NCBI GenBank assembly: GCA_964636705.1
Contig: CAZWUJ010000002.1
Coordinates: 62,001-126,000, forward strand
Source of the DNA: VXRJ01 sp964636705
GTDB taxonomy: Bacteria > Acidobacteriota > Vicinamibacteria > Vicinamibacterales > UBA8438
Length of the DNA: 64,000 nucleotides
Reading direction: 5' to 3'
A program made the position numbers and the translations under genes. A model generated the notes under the pieces. The model searched no databases, was not told the DNA's origin, and saw only the letters and a list, made by a program, of their open reading frames with translations. Each line of letters begins with the position of its first letter. The stretch's first letter is position 1. Positions 35,953-44,263 of the stretch are shown here, piece by piece.

Positions 35953-37429
35953 TCTCGCGGCCGGCCAGCGCCTGCCGGCCTGGAAGGGCTACGAGCATGC
36001 CCGCGCCTTCGTTCGAGAAGCGGTGCTTCCCATCGCGCGGCGTCTCGATGTGACGCGCCGGCTGCAACCGTACGAGGACCGGCGGTTCAGGAGTCGACCT
36101 GAGAGGGATCGCTTCCTGATCTGCCTCGACGATTTCTCCGAGATTCCATTCCTCAACGACATAGTCGGTGTGGAGGAGTACCAGCACCGCGCGCGGATCC
36201 GCTGCATTTCACCTGCCTGCTACGTAACCGCAACGCCAAGCGATCCCAACTACGACACCTACTGGACAACGCAGCTCCAACTGTCGGGCGACCCTCGCGT
36301 GCCGGTCGAGGCCCCCGCCGATCAGCGGCTGGGCATCGCGCGCGGTTGCCTGCGAGGATCCACGCTCGATCACCTGCTGGCGCTGATCGGCACGCGCGAA
36401 CACGTGTTGATCCACCCGTACATGTCAATCGAACCGTGCTGGGAACTGGCCCGCGCCCTTCGCACGGCCTCCCGATCCGTCACCAGCTCGCATGTGCTCG
36501 GACCACCGCCTCCGGTGACCTGGATCGCCAACGACAAAGGGACTCTCAACGAGGTGGTAACGGCCGTTCTGGGCTCCGGCTGGATCCCCGAGACCCGCAC
36601 GGCCAACGACGCCGCGGGCCTTGCCGCGCATCTCGGGTCGTTGAGCACGGTCTGGCCGGCGGTCGGACTGAAGCGGACCCGTTGCGCGTCGGCGATGGGG
36701 AATCAGGTGTTCGACAGTCGAAGACTTCGCGGCCGGCCGGCCGGTGAGATCGAGCAACTGGTGGAACGGTTCCTTTCGCGAACCGAATGGACGCCGGGAG
36801 AAACGGTGCTGGCGGTCGCGTGGGAAGCCGCCACCGTGTCGCCCTCGACACAATTCTGGATTGACGGCGAGGCGGGAGGCCCAGTTTGCGAGGGTGTGTA
36901 CGAACAGATCCTGGATGGGGACCGCAAAGTCTTTGTTGGCAGCCGGACGTCCACGCTTCCGGCCGATGTGGAGCGGACGCTTCGCCGCGCCGCGTACTGG
37001 GTATCGCTGGCCCTGCAGGAGATGGGCTATATCGGCCGCTGCTCGTTCGACCATCTCGTCACCGGCGATCCCGAAGGCGACTATCAGATCAGGTTCACCG
37101 AGTGCAACGGCCGATGGGGCGGGACGAGCCTCCCGATGGCTCTCGTGGAACGCGCCGCGCCGCACTACCGTCCCGCGCAGGGGCGCTTCCGGCCGTACCG
37201 GGCGCAAGACGTGACCTATCCTGGGCTGTCGGGAGCACGGTTCAAGGATGTCCTCAAGTTGGCCAAGAACGAAGCCTACGACTCGGCGACCCGAAAGGGC
37301 CGCTTCATCTTCTACAACGTCGGACCGCTCGCGAAGTTCGGCAAGTTCGACGTAATCGCGATGGGAAACACTCCGGAAGAGGCGGACGCGGCCATCATGG
37401 ATGATCTGCCGCGCCTGCTGGGAGTGTGA
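35945..37429 (+). CDS. ATP-grasp superfamily ligase-like protein (possibly PGM1-related)
   Basis: A 494-residue protein. The first half lacks a familiar motif, while the second half has ATP-grasp-like features: VSPSTQFWIDGEA, the strand YEQILDGDRKVFVGSR, and RFTECNGRWGGTSLPMAL, where Glu and Asn would bind Mg-ATP. This arrangement with an N-terminal pre-ATP-grasp region recalls PGM1-type peptide ligases, but that match is from memory and uncertain. The GTG at 35945 overlaps the bactofilin stop by 8 bases. It may join an amino acid, peptide or sugar acid; the substrate is unknown. The 3' end overlaps the convergent M20 gene by 35 bases. Confidence 0.65.
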   Translation: MSSLAAGQRLPAWKGYEHARAFVREAVLPIARRLDVTRRLQPYEDRRFRSRPERDRFLICLDDFSEIPFLNDIVGVEEYQHRARIRCISPACYVTATPSDPNYDTYWTTQLQLSGDPRVPVEAPADQRLGIARGCLRGSTLDHLLALIGTREHVLIHPYMSIEPCWELARALRTASRSVTSSHVLGPPPPVTWIANDKGTLNEVVTAVLGSGWIPETRTANDAAGLAAHLGSLSTVWPAVGLKRTRCASAMGNQVFDSRRLRGRPAGEIEQLVERFLSRTEWTPGETVLAVAWEAATVSPSTQFWIDGEAGGPVCEGVYEQILDGDRKVFVGSRTSTLPADVERTLRRAAYWVSLALQEMGYIGRCSFDHLVTGDPEGDYQIRFTECNGRWGGTSLPMALVERAAPHYRPAQGRFRPYRAQDVTYPGLSGARFKDVLKLAKNEAYDSATRKGRFIFYNVGPLAKFGKFDVIAMGNTPEEADAAIMDDLPRLLGV

Positions 37430-38636
37430 CGGACGGAGCGCCCGCGGCACGGCGCACCACCGCTTCGTAGTAGCGGGCGGCAACGTCCAGAACCCGCTCG
37501 TCGATGTCGAACCGCGGAGAGTGAAGCGGTATGTACTCCCCCGCCTCCGAACGTGCGCCGAATCGGACATAGCATCCGGGTGCCTCGGCCAGGAACCAGG
37601 AGAAGTCCTCGGCCCCCATACTGGCGTGATCCGCGACAACGACACCGCTTTCCCCCAGCACATCCCGCACCGCCTCGGTCGCCAGTCTCGTTTCTGCCGG
37701 CGTGTTGACGACCGACGGACAGCTCTCGTCGATCCGTACGTGGATCCGCGCGCGGTGCAGTTCACCCAACGCGGATGCCGTCCGTTGGAGTCCCTCGATG
37801 ATCTCCCTGCGCACTTCCGGCCGGGTGGTTCGAATGATCCCGTCGAGCGCGGCGTGTCCCGCGATGATGTTCGCCGCGGTCCCCGCGTGCACTTGGCCGA
37901 CGGTGACCACCGAAGGCCACAACGGGTTGACGTAGCGCGACACCAGCGACTGAATGGAGGTGATCAGCAAGCCGGTCACGAGCACCGCGTCGACTGCCTC
38001 GTGCGGCCTTGCGCCGTGTCCGCTCTCCCCGCGCACTTCGATGCAGAAACGGTCCGAGTGCGCGGTTATCGTCCCCTCCAGGACCATGACCCGCCCGACG
38101 GGATACTCCGTCGTGACATGGCCGGCGAAGATGGCGTCAACCCCATTCAGTGCGCCTGCCTCCACCATGATGCGCGCACCGTTTCCTCTCTCTTCCGCTG
38201 GCTGGAAGATGAAGACCACTTCGCCCGGAGGCGGGTCGGCGGCAAGGCGCGCGGCGCCGCCGAGCAACATCGCCATATGCGCATCGTGTCCGCAGGCGTG
38301 CATCCGGCCTGGAATCGCGGAGGCAAACGGGCGTCCCGTCGCCTCCTCGCACGGGAGGGCGTCCATTTCCGCGCGAAGGGCGATCCGCCGCCCTGGACCG
38401 TTGCCCGCAAGGCGCCCGACAATGCCCCCCCCGGGACCACCATACTCGTAGGGAATACCCAGACGGTCCAGCTCCATCATGATGGTGCGTGCGGTTTCGA
38501 TCTCGTCGAACGCCAACTCCGGCCGTTCGTGAAACTGCCGCCGCAACGACACGATGCGATCGGCCAACGCGTCCTCCGCCTCCCGCATCGCTATCCCCGC
38601 GCGGGCTCCGCTTGGGCCCGCCGTATCGACCTTCAT
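37395..38636 (-). CDS. M20 family amidohydrolase (hippurate/N-acyl-amino-acid hydrolase type)
   Basis: A 413-residue metal-dependent amidohydrolase. Metal ligands lie in GRMHACGHDAHM (Cys and His), PAEERGNGA (Glu pair) and AGHVTTEYP (His); the later region SMGAEDFSWF holds the last Glu, and the dimerisation domain follows SGHGARPHEAVDAV. It resembles IAA-amino-acid and hippurate hydrolases. The start is uncertain. TACAAT (38652-38647) lies 7 bases before GTG 38639 and 10 before ATG 38636, so a leaderless start near 38639/38636 fits; an in-frame ATG at 38648 overlaps that box. The selenoprotein-like gene lies upstream on the same strand. Confidence 0.88.
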   Translation of the reverse strand: MKVDTAGPSGARAGIAMREAEDALADRIVSLRRQFHERPELAFDEIETARTIMMELDRLGIPYEYGGPGGGIVGRLAGNGPGRRIALRAEMDALPCEEATGRPFASAIPGRMHACGHDAHMAMLLGGAARLAADPPPGEVVFIFQPAEERGNGARIMVEAGALNGVDAIFAGHVTTEYPVGRVMVLEGTITAHSDRFCIEVRGESGHGARPHEAVDAVLVTGLLITSIQSLVSRYVNPLWPSVVTVGQVHAGTAANIIAGHAALDGIIRTTRPEVRREIIEGLQRTASALGELHRARIHVRIDESCPSVVNTPAETRLATEAVRDVLGESGVVVADHASMGAEDFSWFLAEAPGCYVRFGARSEAGEYIPLHSPRFDIDERVLDVAARYYEAVVRRAAGAPSVTLPAGAADHP

Positions 38637-38692
38637 CACGTTTTTCATTGTACCGGACAGGTGCGAGGTCGAACCGGTACGCTCCGCAAGGC

Positions 38693-39235
38693 TCATGAGG
38701 TCGCGCGCCGCGCATCCAGCAAGTGCTGAACCGTGGGGCGGTCCGCCGATCCACGGCCAGCATGAACCAGACGAACGATGCCGAACGGGTCGATCAGGAC
38801 GTCGCCCCCCGCCTGATGAATATCGGCGTCGGACATGCGCGGAAGGTTCCCCTTCAGGATTTCCACCAGGTACATGGCGATCGCCGACGGTTGGGTCAAT
38901 TGACGCCAGGACAGGCGTCCCATGCCGTACGCTTCGTACAGTCTGCGATCTATGTCCCACAGCACGGGCCACGACGTTCCCGTTTCCGCGGCGTAGGCGC
39001 GTGCCGCCAATTCCCCCTCGAACGTGACGATGCAAACACGGATGCCCAACTCGCGAAGCACGTGGTTCTCGCGCTGCAACTGCAGCAGGTGCCGGCGGCA
39101 GGCGAGTCAACGGAGGTGCCGATGCATGACTAGCAGCAGCCATGCGCCCCGGTACGTCTCGAGGCTATGATCTCGACCGTCGCTTCCGGGCAGATCGAAT
39201 GGCGCCGCCGGCCTGCCCGGCCGGATGATACTCAT
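38693..39235 (-). CDS. SelU/AhpC-like redoxin, probable selenoprotein with in-frame UGA
   Basis: Reading through one in-frame TGA at 39109-39107 gives a 180-residue thioredoxin-fold protein in one continuous frame. The N-terminal part APFDLPGSDGRDHSLETYRG and strand AWLLLVMHRHL lead straight to the redox loop R-U-L-A-C-R, with the TGA as residue 43 and Cys46 after it. The C-terminal part continues LRELGIRVCIVTFEGE and GDVLIDPFGIVRLVHAG, like peroxiredoxin-like SelU/AhpC-TSA proteins. The UGA stands exactly where the first Cys of CxxC belongs, as in known Sec-containing relatives. TATGAT lies 8 bases before the ATG at 39235. A nonsense mutation is the alternative. Confidence 0.8.
39068..39106 (-). 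other. Possible bacterial SECIS stem-loop after UGA
   Basis: Directly after the TGA, CTCGC then CTGC can pair with GCAG and GCGAG 20 bases later, giving nine base pairs with one bulged C and a large apical region that could fold further. A hairpin just behind the UGA is what bacterial SelB needs. Its fit to real SECIS elements was not computed. Confidence 0.4.
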
Positions 39236-39325
39236 CGGGAAGCATCATAGCGTTTCAGGCGGCGGCGGTCGCTTGACACGCGGCGGATCGCCACCGCATC
39301 CTGTTGCGTGGGAGACGGACGCACA

Positions 39326-39781
39326 ATGATTGATACCGGTTCGGTAAACCTGCTTCACCGCGTCGTGCTGGGCGTGCTGCACGTGATGACGTTCTTCGTC
39401 GTGGCGCTCTTTCCGGCATACCAGATGGCGACGTTCCAGGCGGACAGCACGGTCCACTACACGTTTCTCTTCCTCCTGGCGGCGATCCTGGGCCTGTACT
39501 GGCTGGCGTCTTCCGAGTCGCGGCTCCCGGCGGCAGGGCTCGCGCTGCTTGGCGCCCTGCTCGGCTTCCTCGTCCGGCCGTCGGCGCCGGAGGTGGGTCA
39601 ACTGCCGTTCTCCAGCGTCATCGTACGCGGTGCAACCGGTCCGTTCGATGAACCGGACCCGGTCCTCGTTGCGGTCGCCCAGTCGTCCTTCAACATGTTG
39701 GTGGCTGGAGCTATCCTCGGCCTCGCCATCGGCTTCGGCCTCAGCGTGATGGCGGCCCGGCGCCGGCGCGCGAACTCCTGA
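39326..39781 (+). CDS. Small integral membrane protein, function unknown
   Basis: A 151-residue protein with about four hydrophobic segments: LGVLHVMTFFVVALFP, YTFLFLLAAILGLYWLA, AGLALLGALLGFLV and NMLVAGAILGLAIGFGL. A short basic C-terminus (RRRRANS) would lie in the cytoplasm. No family motif is recognised. The ATG at 39326 has a weak GGGAGA 11 bases upstream; a GTG at 39308 is the other choice. It is divergent from the selenoprotein-like gene and is followed by a secreted protein gene on the same strand. Confidence 0.65.
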   Translation: MIDTGSVNLLHRVVLGVLHVMTFFVVALFPAYQMATFQADSTVHYTFLFLLAAILGLYWLASSESRLPAAGLALLGALLGFLVRPSAPEVGQLPFSSVIVRGATGPFDEPDPVLVAVAQSSFNMLVAGAILGLAIGFGLSVMAARRRRANS

Positions 39782-39860
39782 GTTCTTGCCCCGACCCGGG
39801 TTCGGCAGTATTCTCAGGCGGTTGCGCGAATGTCTCGCGCACAATCAGGGAGCCGCGCAG

Positions 39861-40865
39861 ATGATCAATCGATCTCGTGGGATGTTGTTTACGGCACTTG
39901 TAGTGGCGCTTGTCGCCCTGACGTCGACGGCCGCCGCGCAGGACAACGCGGCCGCCGAAATGCGCACGCCTGACGGCCAGCCGGACATCTCCGGCATCTT
40001 CACATTTCGGACATTGACGCCGTTCCAGCGCCCGTCCCAGTTCGAAGACCAGGACACGCTCGACCCGGAGACGGCAGCCCAGTTCGAAGCGTCGGAGCGA
40101 ATCCGGCTGAACCGTGACCTCTTCGATCCGGAGAGAGGCGCCCCGTCGGCCGGCTATCAGCCACGAGCCGAAGGTGGCGTTCTGTCGTACAACGAGTTCT
40201 GGTACGAGCGGGGGATCGAGCTCACCTCCGACAAGCGTACATCGCTGGTTGTCGATCCGCCGAACGGCCGACTCCCGCCTCGCACCCCCGAGGGAGAGCA
40301 GGCTGCCCGCGAGCGGAGGGCCTGGCTCGAAGAGCATCGCTACGATTCGTACGAGAGCCGGAGCCTGTTCGACCGCTGCATCATGGGTTTCAACTCCGGG
40401 CCACCGATGCGGTCGGGGGCGTACAACAACAACGTGCAGATTCTTCAGACGCCCGGCTATGTCACCATCGTGAACGAGATGGTGCACAACGCACGGATCA
40501 TCCCGATCGACAGCGACGCGCCGAAGCACGACCTCAAGCAGTACTCCGGCGACTCCCGTGCCCACTGGGAGGGCAATACCCTGGTAGTCGAGACCACCAG
40601 CTTCAAGGGTGGCCAGAGCGGCGGCACCGGGCCGAACATGCACCTGATCGAGCGGTTCACGCGAATCGACGCCGACACGGTCGCCTACGAGTACACCGTG
40701 ACCGACGAGACGGTGTACACAGCGCCCTACACGGTGCTGATGCCGCTCCGCCGGCTGGACGGCGTCCTTTACGAGTACGCCTGCCACGAGGGGAACTACG
40801 GCCTGACCGGCATCCTCGCGGGCGCGCGCCAACTCGAAGCCGACGGCCGCCCGCTTCGTCGCTAG
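39861..40865 (+). CDS. Secreted protein of unknown function (Acidobacteriota-type)
   Basis: A 334-residue exported protein. After the signal peptide (LFTALVVALVALTSTAAAQ) the mature part starts with TPDGQPDISGIFTFRTLTP, a motif shared by large paralogous families of secreted proteins in Acidobacteriota. Further landmarks are FDRCIMGFNSGPPMRSGAYNNNVQI, AHWEGNTLVVETTSF and YEYACHEGNYG. The domain appears beta-rich. No catalytic residues can be named. The ATG at 39861 follows AGGGAG. Its TAG stop falls inside repeat copy A. Confidence 0.75.
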   Translation: MINRSRGMLFTALVVALVALTSTAAAQDNAAAEMRTPDGQPDISGIFTFRTLTPFQRPSQFEDQDTLDPETAAQFEASERIRLNRDLFDPERGAPSAGYQPRAEGGVLSYNEFWYERGIELTSDKRTSLVVDPPNGRLPPRTPEGEQAARERRAWLEEHRYDSYESRSLFDRCIMGFNSGPPMRSGAYNNNVQILQTPGYVTIVNEMVHNARIIPIDSDAPKHDLKQYSGDSRAHWEGNTLVVETTSFKGGQSGGTGPNMHLIERFTRIDADTVAYEYTVTDETVYTAPYTVLMPLRRLDGVLYEYACHEGNYGLTGILAGARQLEADGRPLRR

Positions 40866-40952
40866 CCCGACCATCGTCGCCTGCGGCTCCGATGGCCGCC
40901 CAACCAAGCCTCATCCAGCAGCCTGCACCGTTTCACGGCGCAGGCCGCTAGC
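40862..40952. repeat. Dispersed intergenic hairpin repeat, copy A
   Basis: It begins CTAGCCCGACCATCG and holds two hairpins: CCATCG/CGATGG (40871-40876, 40890-40895) and GCCTGC-A-CCGT/ACGG-C-GCAGGC (40921-40945). It closely matches copy B and shares its second half with copy C. It lies between convergent genes, so it could also end transcription. Confidence 0.8.
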
Positions 40953-40957
40953 TGTAG

Positions 40958-41485
40958 CTATCTCGAGGGAACCGCACTTTGACCAGCGCCGCCGGCTCCG
41001 TCGGCGGCGACTGGATCAAGGTTCAGCCAGATCTGGCCGGCACCGAAAGACTCCCGGTAGGTTTCGTAGAGTTGTTGCGCCTCCGCCGGAAACGCTTCGG
41101 CGAGGACCTGCGGGACCGAATAGTCTCCGCCACCGACTGCCGGGTCAAGGACCCAGACGTACACGGCCTGGTTGTTGGGGCCTGGCTCCTGCGCCTTGTA
41201 AATGGCCCAGCCCTCCGCCTGTTGCTGCCGCTCCGGCTCCTCGCCCTCGGCAAGCGCCTGCAACAGGCGCTGCATGATCGACTCGAAGTCAGCCGTGCCT
41301 GACGGGCGAACATAGCTGACCACCAAGCCTACCGGCGCGTCGAACGTCTGGGGTTCCTGGGCCTCGCCGGGAAGAGGCATTGCCAGAGCAGCGCTGAAAC
41401 CGACGCCGGCGGCCGCCGCGAGTGCGCCGGCCAACTTGATCCGACGCCAGCCATGCGCCCTGGGGTTTTCTTGGACACACGCCAT
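40958..41485 (-). CDS. Exported protein, member of tandem paralogous pair (copy 1)
   Basis: A 175-residue exported protein of unknown function. After a membrane or signal segment (LAGALAAAAGVGFSAALAM) it shares a domain with the next gene upstream: a VRPxxxADxExxMQxLxxAL segment, then GWAIYKAQE, AVYVWVLDP and a TYRESFGAGQ-type end. The alpha-beta pattern resembles small dimeric ferredoxin-like folds, but this is a guess. The ATG at 41485 follows GAGGT by six bases. The C-terminal tail is Ala/Gly-rich. Confidence 0.7.
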   Translation of the reverse strand: MACVQENPRAHGWRRIKLAGALAAAAGVGFSAALAMPLPGEAQEPQTFDAPVGLVVSYVRPSGTADFESIMQRLLQALAEGEEPERQQQAEGWAIYKAQEPGPNNQAVYVWVLDPAVGGGDYSVPQVLAEAFPAEAQQLYETYRESFGAGQIWLNLDPVAADGAGGAGQSAVPSR

Positions 41486-41580
41486 GCGAAACCTCGCGAT
41501 CAGGTGCAGGCACACGACAGCAGTCCCGACGCAGCAAGCCGGGGCGGACGAACGACCCGCGCGGCGACGGAAGGCGGCGC

Positions 41581-42087
41581 CTAGTTGCCGAAGTCGTTCA
41601 CAAGTTCAAGGTTGACCGGAAGCTGCTTGACCTGACCTTCGGTGAACGCTTCGTTGTACGTGTTGAAGAGCCCCTCGATATCACCCGGGAACACCTCGTT
41701 CATGATGGTGGCGGCAGCGTAGTTGGCGCCGTTCATCACTGGATCGATTGCCCAGACATAGGGGACTGCGCCCTGGCCGGTGAAGTCCGCGTTGGCCTTG
41801 TACACCCGCCAGCCCGCTGCCTGCGCCTGTCGATCGGTCTCGGTGTTCTCGCTCTGCTGGAGTGCATCCTTCAACTTCTGCATCACGCCTTCGTAGTCCG
41901 CTTGCGCAGCCGGCCTCACAAAGTGAAACATCAGAGCCGCGCTCGGACCGGTGAAGGTGACCGAAGGCTGGGCCGCCGCCTCGTTTGTCGCAAGCAGCGC
42001 ACCGAGCGCCACGCCCACGGCCAGGGTCGCCGCGAACGCGCCGCCCAGAAGAATCCGCCGCATCGACTGTGTGCGATACCACCGCAT
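41581..42087 (-). CDS. Exported protein, member of tandem paralogous pair (copy 2)
   Basis: A 168-residue exported protein with signal peptide (LGGAFAATLAVGVALGALLATNEAAAQ). Its mature part (VRPAAQADYEGVMQKLKDAL, GWRVYKANADF, VPYVWAIDPVMNGANY, NEVFPGDIEGLFNTYNEAF) aligns throughout with the neighbouring gene at 40958-41485, so the two arose by tandem duplication. A strong GGAGG precedes the ATG at 42087. No function is known. Confidence 0.72.
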   Translation of the reverse strand: MRWYRTQSMRRILLGGAFAATLAVGVALGALLATNEAAAQPSVTFTGPSAALMFHFVRPAAQADYEGVMQKLKDALQQSENTETDRQAQAAGWRVYKANADFTGQGAVPYVWAIDPVMNGANYAAATIMNEVFPGDIEGLFNTYNEAFTEGQVKQLPVNLELVNDFGN

Positions 42088-42179
42088 GTCCTTGTCCTCC
42101 TTGGAACCTTGTCCCGAAGTGTTCTCTTCCGGAATTCCCTGTCCTCCGGCAGAGCCGCCTACTTTATCGTACCGAGCGG

Positions 42180-43337
42180 CTAGACAAAAGTACTCAGCAC
42201 TTCGTTCGACACGAGCATGCCCGCCCGACTCAAACGCCAGCGGCCTGCACTCTCGTCAAGCCAGCCGGCATCGACGAAGGGCTGCAACGTGCGCCCGTAA
42301 CGGGCCTTGAGATCAACGCCGTAGTAGCGTCCCACCGCAAGCGGGTCGATTCCGTCGCTCAGCCGCAAGCCGGTGAACAGGGCATCACTGAGCCGTTCGT
42401 CACGGGAGAGACGTTGCCAGTCCGCGATCACTGAGTCGCCGCAGTCGACCGTCTCGATATAGCGAGCGGTTGACGAGACGTTCCGCCAACGCACCCCGTC
42501 GCGCGTCGAATGCGCACCGCAGCCGAAGCCAAGCCACGCGCCGTCCTGCCAATACTTGAGATTGTGGCGCGAGCGGCGTCCCGGACGGGCGACGTTCGAG
42601 ATTTCGTACTGCACGTAGCCGGCTGCGTCGGTCTGGTCAAGCGCATCGATGTACATCGCGGCGGCGTCCTCGTCGGGCGCCAGCGACCAGTTTGCGCGCA
42701 GCATCTCTTCGCGGATCGGCGCGTCCGGGTAAAGCTCCAGCAGATAGAGCGACAGGTGATCCGGCGCCAGTGCGATCGCTGCATCGATGGAACTGGACGC
42801 ATCGTCCGGCGTCTGCCCGGGCAGCCAGAGCATCAGGTCGAGGCTCAGGTTGTCGCACCCGGCCCGACGGATGTCGGCGACGGCCTCGCGGGCACCGGCG
42901 CCGTCGTGGGTCCGACTCAGCCGCAAGAGTTCCCGGTCGTCGAACGACTGAACGCCAACACTGATCCGTGTGACGCCACTGGCCAACAGATCGGCAACAT
43001 ACGCCTCCGACACGGACTCCGGGTTCATTTCGATCGTTACCTCGGTGTCCGCGGCCATGCCGAAGGCGTCGCGGCAGGCGCCAATCAACGACGCCACCTC
43101 CGTCGCTTCGAGCAACGACGGAGTTCCGCCGCCCAGAAAGACCGAATCAACCGGGCTCCCGTCGCCGGCCCGCGCGATCTCCTTCCGAAGTGCGGCCACG
43201 TAGCGCCGCTTGAGCGCCGCATCGAACAGGCCGCGGTTGAAATTGCAGTAGTTGCAGATCGACGCGCAGAACGGAATGTGGAGATAGAGACCGAGCACGC
43301 CCGTCCGGTGCGCCACCCGATCCGTGCCGTCAGGCAT
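42180..43337 (-). CDS. hemW: Heme chaperone HemW (radical SAM)
   Basis: A 385-residue radical-SAM protein. The iron-sulfur motif is CASICNYCNF, the CxxxCxxC form with the extra conserved Phe of HemW rather than the coproporphyrinogen oxidase HemN. SAM-binding segments include FLGGGTPS and MNPESVS, and the C-terminal HemW domain has RHNLKYW and GFGCGAHS. HemW delivers heme to client proteins. The ATG at 43337 lies 10 bases after the stop of the DnaC-like gene, so it is probably the end of the dnaK operon. Confidence 0.92.
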   Translation of the reverse strand: MPDGTDRVAHRTGVLGLYLHIPFCASICNYCNFNRGLFDAALKRRYVAALRKEIARAGDGSPVDSVFLGGGTPSLLEATEVASLIGACRDAFGMAADTEVTIEMNPESVSEAYVADLLASGVTRISVGVQSFDDRELLRLSRTHDGAGAREAVADIRRAGCDNLSLDLMLWLPGQTPDDASSSIDAAIALAPDHLSLYLLELYPDAPIREEMLRANWSLAPDEDAAAMYIDALDQTDAAGYVQYEISNVARPGRRSRHNLKYWQDGAWLGFGCGAHSTRDGVRWRNVSSTARYIETVDCGDSVIADWQRLSRDERLSDALFTGLRLSDGIDPLAVGRYYGVDLKARYGRTLQPFVDAGWLDESAGRWRLSRAGMLVSNEVLSTFV

Positions 43338-43347
43338 GGCGGGTCGC

Positions 43348-44226
43348 TCAGCCGTTCCCGGCCCGGCCGCCGCCCCAGCCCAGATCGAGCTGCTCGCCCG
43401 CAACCTTGCGACGGGGCTTGCGCTGACCGCCGAAGCTGCCGGCGCTCATCTTCGAGGTCGCTCCCCTGGGTGACGGCAGGCGACGGCGTGACCCATGCTT
43501 CCAGTCCTGAGCCAGGTCTTCCGCCCTGGGCCGGTGTTCGAACTGTCGGAAGTCGGAACCGTCGAATTCGAGAAACTCGCACATCTCGCACAACCGCGAG
43601 TACATACGGAAGCCGACACGCACCCTGAGCGAATCGAGGTTCTGCGTTTCCGGCACATCCTCGTAGTTGGTCGTGAACACGGTCGCGCGCCGTTCGCTGT
43701 AGCGAGTGTTCACAATCAGGTTCAGTGTTTCCTCTACCCATTCGGTCGGCCGCTCGGCGCCGAGGTCATCGAGCACCAGCAGGTCCGCTTCCATCACCTC
43801 GCTCAGGATCGCGGACTGCGACGCGCGCGTAATCGGATCGAATGCGCCCCGGATGTCGGCCAGCAACGACCGCGTGTCGTAGTAGACGCCCCGGCATCCC
43901 TTGCCGACGACCACGCGCAGGGTCGAAACCGCCAGGTGGGTCTTGCCGATCCCCGGCGGACCGATGAACAGCAGTCCCTTCTCGACGGCAGGAAACGCAC
44001 GGGCGAACGCCTCCGCCCTGCTGACGGCGCTCAGCAGTCGATCATTCCGATAACTGATGAACGACTCGAAGCCGCACCTGGTATAGCGACTGGGAATCCG
44101 TGCCCGCGAGAGGAGGTCACGCGCCAGCGCCTCGTGCCAGCAGTGGCAGCGTGCGACGCGACGGACTCCGTCCATGGAGAGCGTGCGCCAGCCGGTGCCG
44201 TCGCACTCGGGGCAGGGAGTGGGCAT
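43348..44226 (-). CDS. DnaC/IstB-like AAA+ ATPase with N-terminal zinc motif
   Basis: A 292-residue ATPase. A short metal-binding segment (CPECDGTGW, then ARCHCW) precedes the AAA+ core with Walker A GPPGIGKTH, Walker B LLVLDDLG and sensor 1 FTTNY. This matches DnaC/DnaI helicase loaders and the related IstB proteins. No transposase is adjacent, so a chromosomal helicase loader is likelier than an insertion-sequence helper. The C-terminal 40 residues are basic and low-complexity. The ATG at 44226 follows hspR by 37 bases. It sits in the heat-shock operon, an unusual place. Confidence 0.85.
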   Translation of the reverse strand: MPTPCPECDGTGWRTLSMDGVRRVARCHCWHEALARDLLSRARIPSRYTRCGFESFISYRNDRLLSAVSRAEAFARAFPAVEKGLLFIGPPGIGKTHLAVSTLRVVVGKGCRGVYYDTRSLLADIRGAFDPITRASQSAILSEVMEADLLVLDDLGAERPTEWVEETLNLIVNTRYSERRATVFTTNYEDVPETQNLDSLRVRVGFRMYSRLCEMCEFLEFDGSDFRQFEHRPRAEDLAQDWKHGSRRRLPSPRGATSKMSAGSFGGQRKPRRKVAGEQLDLGWGGGRAGNG

Positions 44227-44263
44227 GCGTGACAAGCATAGTGGAGATCCGCACCCGCCCGTG

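Noticed and set aside
38693..39079. Truncated 128-residue redoxin starting at TTG 39079
   Set aside because: It would begin in the middle of the thioredoxin fold, after the redox motif. Homology continues upstream across the TGA, so read-through is the better explanation.
38637..39143. N-terminal extension of the M20 amidohydrolase back to 39143
   Set aside because: The extension has no M20 homology and covers the redoxin gene, which is coding in a different frame. A start near 38636-38639 fits the family length.
43348..44226. IstB-type insertion-sequence helper
   Set aside because: No IstA transposase, terminal repeats or target duplication are nearby. The gene lies within a housekeeping operon.
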